NCBI GenBank assembly: GCA_021778165.1 | Contig: JAJYCU010000036.1 | Coordinates: 1-6,811 of the forward strand | Source: a bacterium | Lineage (GTDB): Bacteria > Patescibacteria > Saccharimonadia > Saccharimonadales > UBA4665 | Direction of reading: 5' to 3' | Length of the DNA stretch: 6,811 nucleotides | Part shown: positions 5,508 through 6,811 of the stretch, piece by piece | Position numbering within the stretch: the first letter of the stretch is position 1 | Layout: each line of letters begins with the position of its first letter | Notes under the pieces: model-generated | Database searches by the model: none | Seen by the model: the letters and a program-made list of their open reading frames with translations, nothing else | Told to the model about the DNA's origin: nothing | Position numbers and translations under genes: made by a program

Positions 5508-5584
5508 TGGTACACCCGACAGGATTCGAACCTGTGACCTCTGGCTCCGCAAGCCAACGCTCTATCCAGCTAAGCTACGGGTGC
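5508..5584 (-). tRNA. trnR(gcg): tRNA-Arg, anticodon GCG, CCA encoded
   Basis: The cloverleaf folds fully on the minus strand. The acceptor GCACCCG (5578-5584) pairs with CGGGTGT (5512-5518; the first pair is G-U), then comes discriminator A (5511) and an encoded CCA (5508-5510). The D arm has AGCTGGATA with G18-G19 and A20. The anticodon stem has a U-G first pair plus four Watson-Crick pairs, and the loop TTGCGGA (5546-5552) has anticodon GCG (5548-5550). A five-base variable loop precedes a T stem ACAGG/CCTGT around TTCGAAT. A20 with C35 and G36 are arginine identity elements. It reads CGC and CGU. Most bacteria use ACG (inosine) for this box, so GCG is notable. G37 next to G36 fits TrmD methylation. 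Confidence 0.95.
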
Positions 5585-5635
5585 GTACTTTTTTAGATTA
5601 TCCTAACCTATTATATAAGATATACTTGTATAAAT
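5585..5635. promoter_or_regulatory. Divergent promoters of the two tRNA genes
   Basis: Only 51 bp separate the 5' ends of the two tRNAs. For tRNA-Ser (+), TATACT at 5621-5626 ends nine bases before the gene. For tRNA-Arg (-), a consensus TATAAT at 5610-5615 or GATAAT at 5597-5602 are -10 candidates. Clear -35 boxes are not visible. The two promoters must overlap, so the tRNAs may compete for polymerase. Confidence 0.4.
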
Positions 5636-5726
5636 GGAGAGGTCGCATAGTTGGTCTAGTGCGCTACACTCGAAATGTAGTATGGGAGCAATCTCATCGA
5701 GGGTTCGAATCCCTCCCTCTCCGCCA
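5636..5726 (+). tRNA. trnS(cga): tRNA-Ser, anticodon CGA, CCA encoded
   Basis: This is a class II tRNA. The acceptor GGAGAGG (5636-5642) pairs perfectly with CCTCTCC (5716-5722), followed by discriminator G and an encoded CCA (5724-5726). The D stem is GCA/TGC. The anticodon stem CTACA/TGTAG encloses loop CTCGAAA, with anticodon CGA at 5671-5673 reading UCG. The long variable arm has a 5-bp stem (5683-5687 with 5692-5696) closed by GCAA, the serine-type feature recognised by SerRS. The T arm is GAGGG/CCCTC around TTCGAAT. It ends 7 bp before the stop codon of the convergent membrane-protein gene. Confidence 0.96.
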
Positions 5727-5733
5727 ATAAACT

Positions 5734-6801
5734 CTATTTATTCTGAGAAGGTCTTTCGTTAAGTTTAATAAAATTCTGTGATGGAGATATTGGTTTCGTT
5801 TCAGGATTTTTTGGAGGTTTATTTTTTTTATTTTTACGAGCAATCTTCATAATAATGATAAGGGCCGTTATTCCAATAAAAACTATTAGATAGTAAAGTA
5901 AAAAATTGTTTAATCCGTTTTTAAAGTCAGTAAATAAATAATTAAGTAGTTTTATTAACAGATCAGAGTTTGAGTTATTTGTAATAATCGACATTTTTTG
6001 TAAAGAACTAAATATCGGGTTAATAAGTAACCTAACCAGTAGCAGTACCAAAGTTGCAGTTAATAAAGATTTGAAAATAAATTTAATTAATCGAAAACCA
6101 AAACCTAACAAAATTATAGAAATAACTAAAATAGCTAATATTGTTATTAAAAGATATACAGGCATTTTCATGACAGTTTGAAAATGAGTAGGAAGACTTG
6201 AATAACTCTCGTAGTATGGCTTAGAGGATAAGTTGTTGTTTAAATACGACGATAAGTTGTCTTGATTGATTGTTTGGTAATTAGAGATTACGGAATTAGA
6301 GTTTAACAGCGTCATGAAATTATTTTGACAGGCTGATACGGTTGATAACCTATATAGAACTAACTGGTTACAAACGGAAACCGCCGAGGGTGAATTAACT
6401 AAGCTATAAACTATATTGTTTTTAACTGACGAGAGGTCAATTAAAAAATCAGGTTTAGGGGTTTGGCCATTCAACCAGCTATAGTTAGAGTCAACAACAC
6501 TTCCGACAGTTTGATAAAAAAACTGTTGCGATATGACGGTTTGAAGACTTTGGTTTACCTCAGTAGTAGAAATATTCGGTTTGACCTGAAAATTAACTTG
6601 GCTAATGCCATTGCTAATCTGAGCCGATAAGTTGTTTACGACGATAGTGTAGAGATCGGCCTGCCTAAGCCATGATTTAATTTTTGCTGAAGAACCGAGG
6701 TCAGATTTAATTAAGATAAAAAGCGGCAAAATTATTAGACAAATAGTCAGAATTATTCCAAAAATAATAGAGTAAATTTTTCTGATAATCGCTAATGCCA
6801 T
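5734..6801 (-). CDS. Membrane protein of unknown function with a large extracytoplasmic domain
   Basis: I do not recognise the family. The 355 residues show TM1 at about 9-31, an extracytoplasmic region of about 180 residues (33-213), then TM2 (214-236), TM3 (240-262) and TM4 (298-320), and a basic Lys/Pro-rich tail (321-355) likely in the cytoplasm. The outer domain is rich in Ser, Asn and Gln and has just two cysteines (C144 and C158), which could form a disulfide. The only other Cys is C21 in TM1. The coding region is markedly AT-rich. The ATG at 6799-6801 has GGA nearby as a weak ribosome site, but the frame stays open to the window edge, so an upstream start cannot be excluded. It converges on tRNA-Ser. 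Confidence 0.82.
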   Translation of the reverse strand: MALAIIRKIYSIIFGIILTICLIILPLFILIKSDLGSSAKIKSWLRQADLYTIVVNNLSAQISNGISQVNFQVKPNISTTEVNQSLQTVISQQFFYQTVGSVVDSNYSWLNGQTPKPDFLIDLSSVKNNIVYSLVNSPSAVSVCNQLVLYRLSTVSACQNNFMTLLNSNSVISNYQTINQDNLSSYLNNNLSSKPYYESYSSLPTHFQTVMKMPVYLLITILAILVISIILLGFGFRLIKFIFKSLLTATLVLLLVRLLINPIFSSLQKMSIITNNSNSDLLIKLLNYLFTDFKNGLNNFLLYYLIVFIGITALIIIMKIARKNKKNKPPKNPETKPISPSQNFIKLNERPSQNK

Positions 6802-6811
6802 TGACTTGTCC

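Noticed and set aside
641..6801. Possible reassignment of TGA, since all seven visible stops are TAA or TAG.
   Set aside because: All genes are complete without reading through TGA and tryptophan and glycine use normal codons; seven stops are too few to infer recoding.
1..6811. CRISPR array, insertion sequence or phage genes.
   Set aside because: No regularly spaced repeats, transposase or integrase motifs, or terminal inverted repeats were seen on either strand.

Overview
This is an AT-rich bacterial stretch of small, tightly packed genes on both strands, with very short intergenic gaps. Short leaders, little use of Shine-Dalgarno sites, a compact arginyl-tRNA synthetase and an apparently scattered gene order suggest a reduced genome. 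A member of the Candidate Phyla Radiation (Patescibacteria, possibly Saccharibacteria) is my best guess, but no marker here proves it. All seven visible stop codons are TAA or TAG, and no gene requires TGA to be recoded.

Layout. 1-567 (-) is a nearly complete NAD(P)H-dependent FMN reductase that runs off the left edge. It diverges from an HxlR-type regulator (641-979, +). A 16-bp inverted repeat sits in the shared promoter region, the classic arrangement of a redox- or quinone-responsive pair. argS (985-2640, -) converges on the regulator and diverges from an MTH1-like Nudix hydrolase (2712-3164, +). Next come a small secreted protein of unknown function (3187-3720, -) and a MazG/PRA-PH-like nucleotide pyrophosphohydrolase (3832-4221, -). 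A 327-bp gap follows. It holds a conspicuously GC-rich island (4356-4490) and the operator-rich promoter of an HTH-Fic protein (4549-5466, +). Then there are two divergently transcribed tRNA genes, Arg(GCG) on - and Ser(CGA) on +, and finally a four-helix membrane protein (5734-6801, -).

How the parts may work together. The reductase/HxlR pair, the oxidised-nucleotide hydrolase and the MazG-like enzyme all fit protection against redox damage and nucleotide-pool cleaning, though they are not one operon. argS and tRNA-Arg serve translation. The HTH-Fic protein carries its own inhibitory helix and DNA-binding domain, so it could be a self-contained, self-repressing AMP-transferase.

The strongest cross-cutting signals are three. 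First, a 12-bp palindromic core, ACTTT(G/A)TAAAGT, occurs in both the hxlR and fic promoters. Second, -10-like hexamers lie only 6-12 nt before most start codons, with no ribosome binding site, which points to leaderless transcripts. Third, the GC-rich island has no convincing gene.
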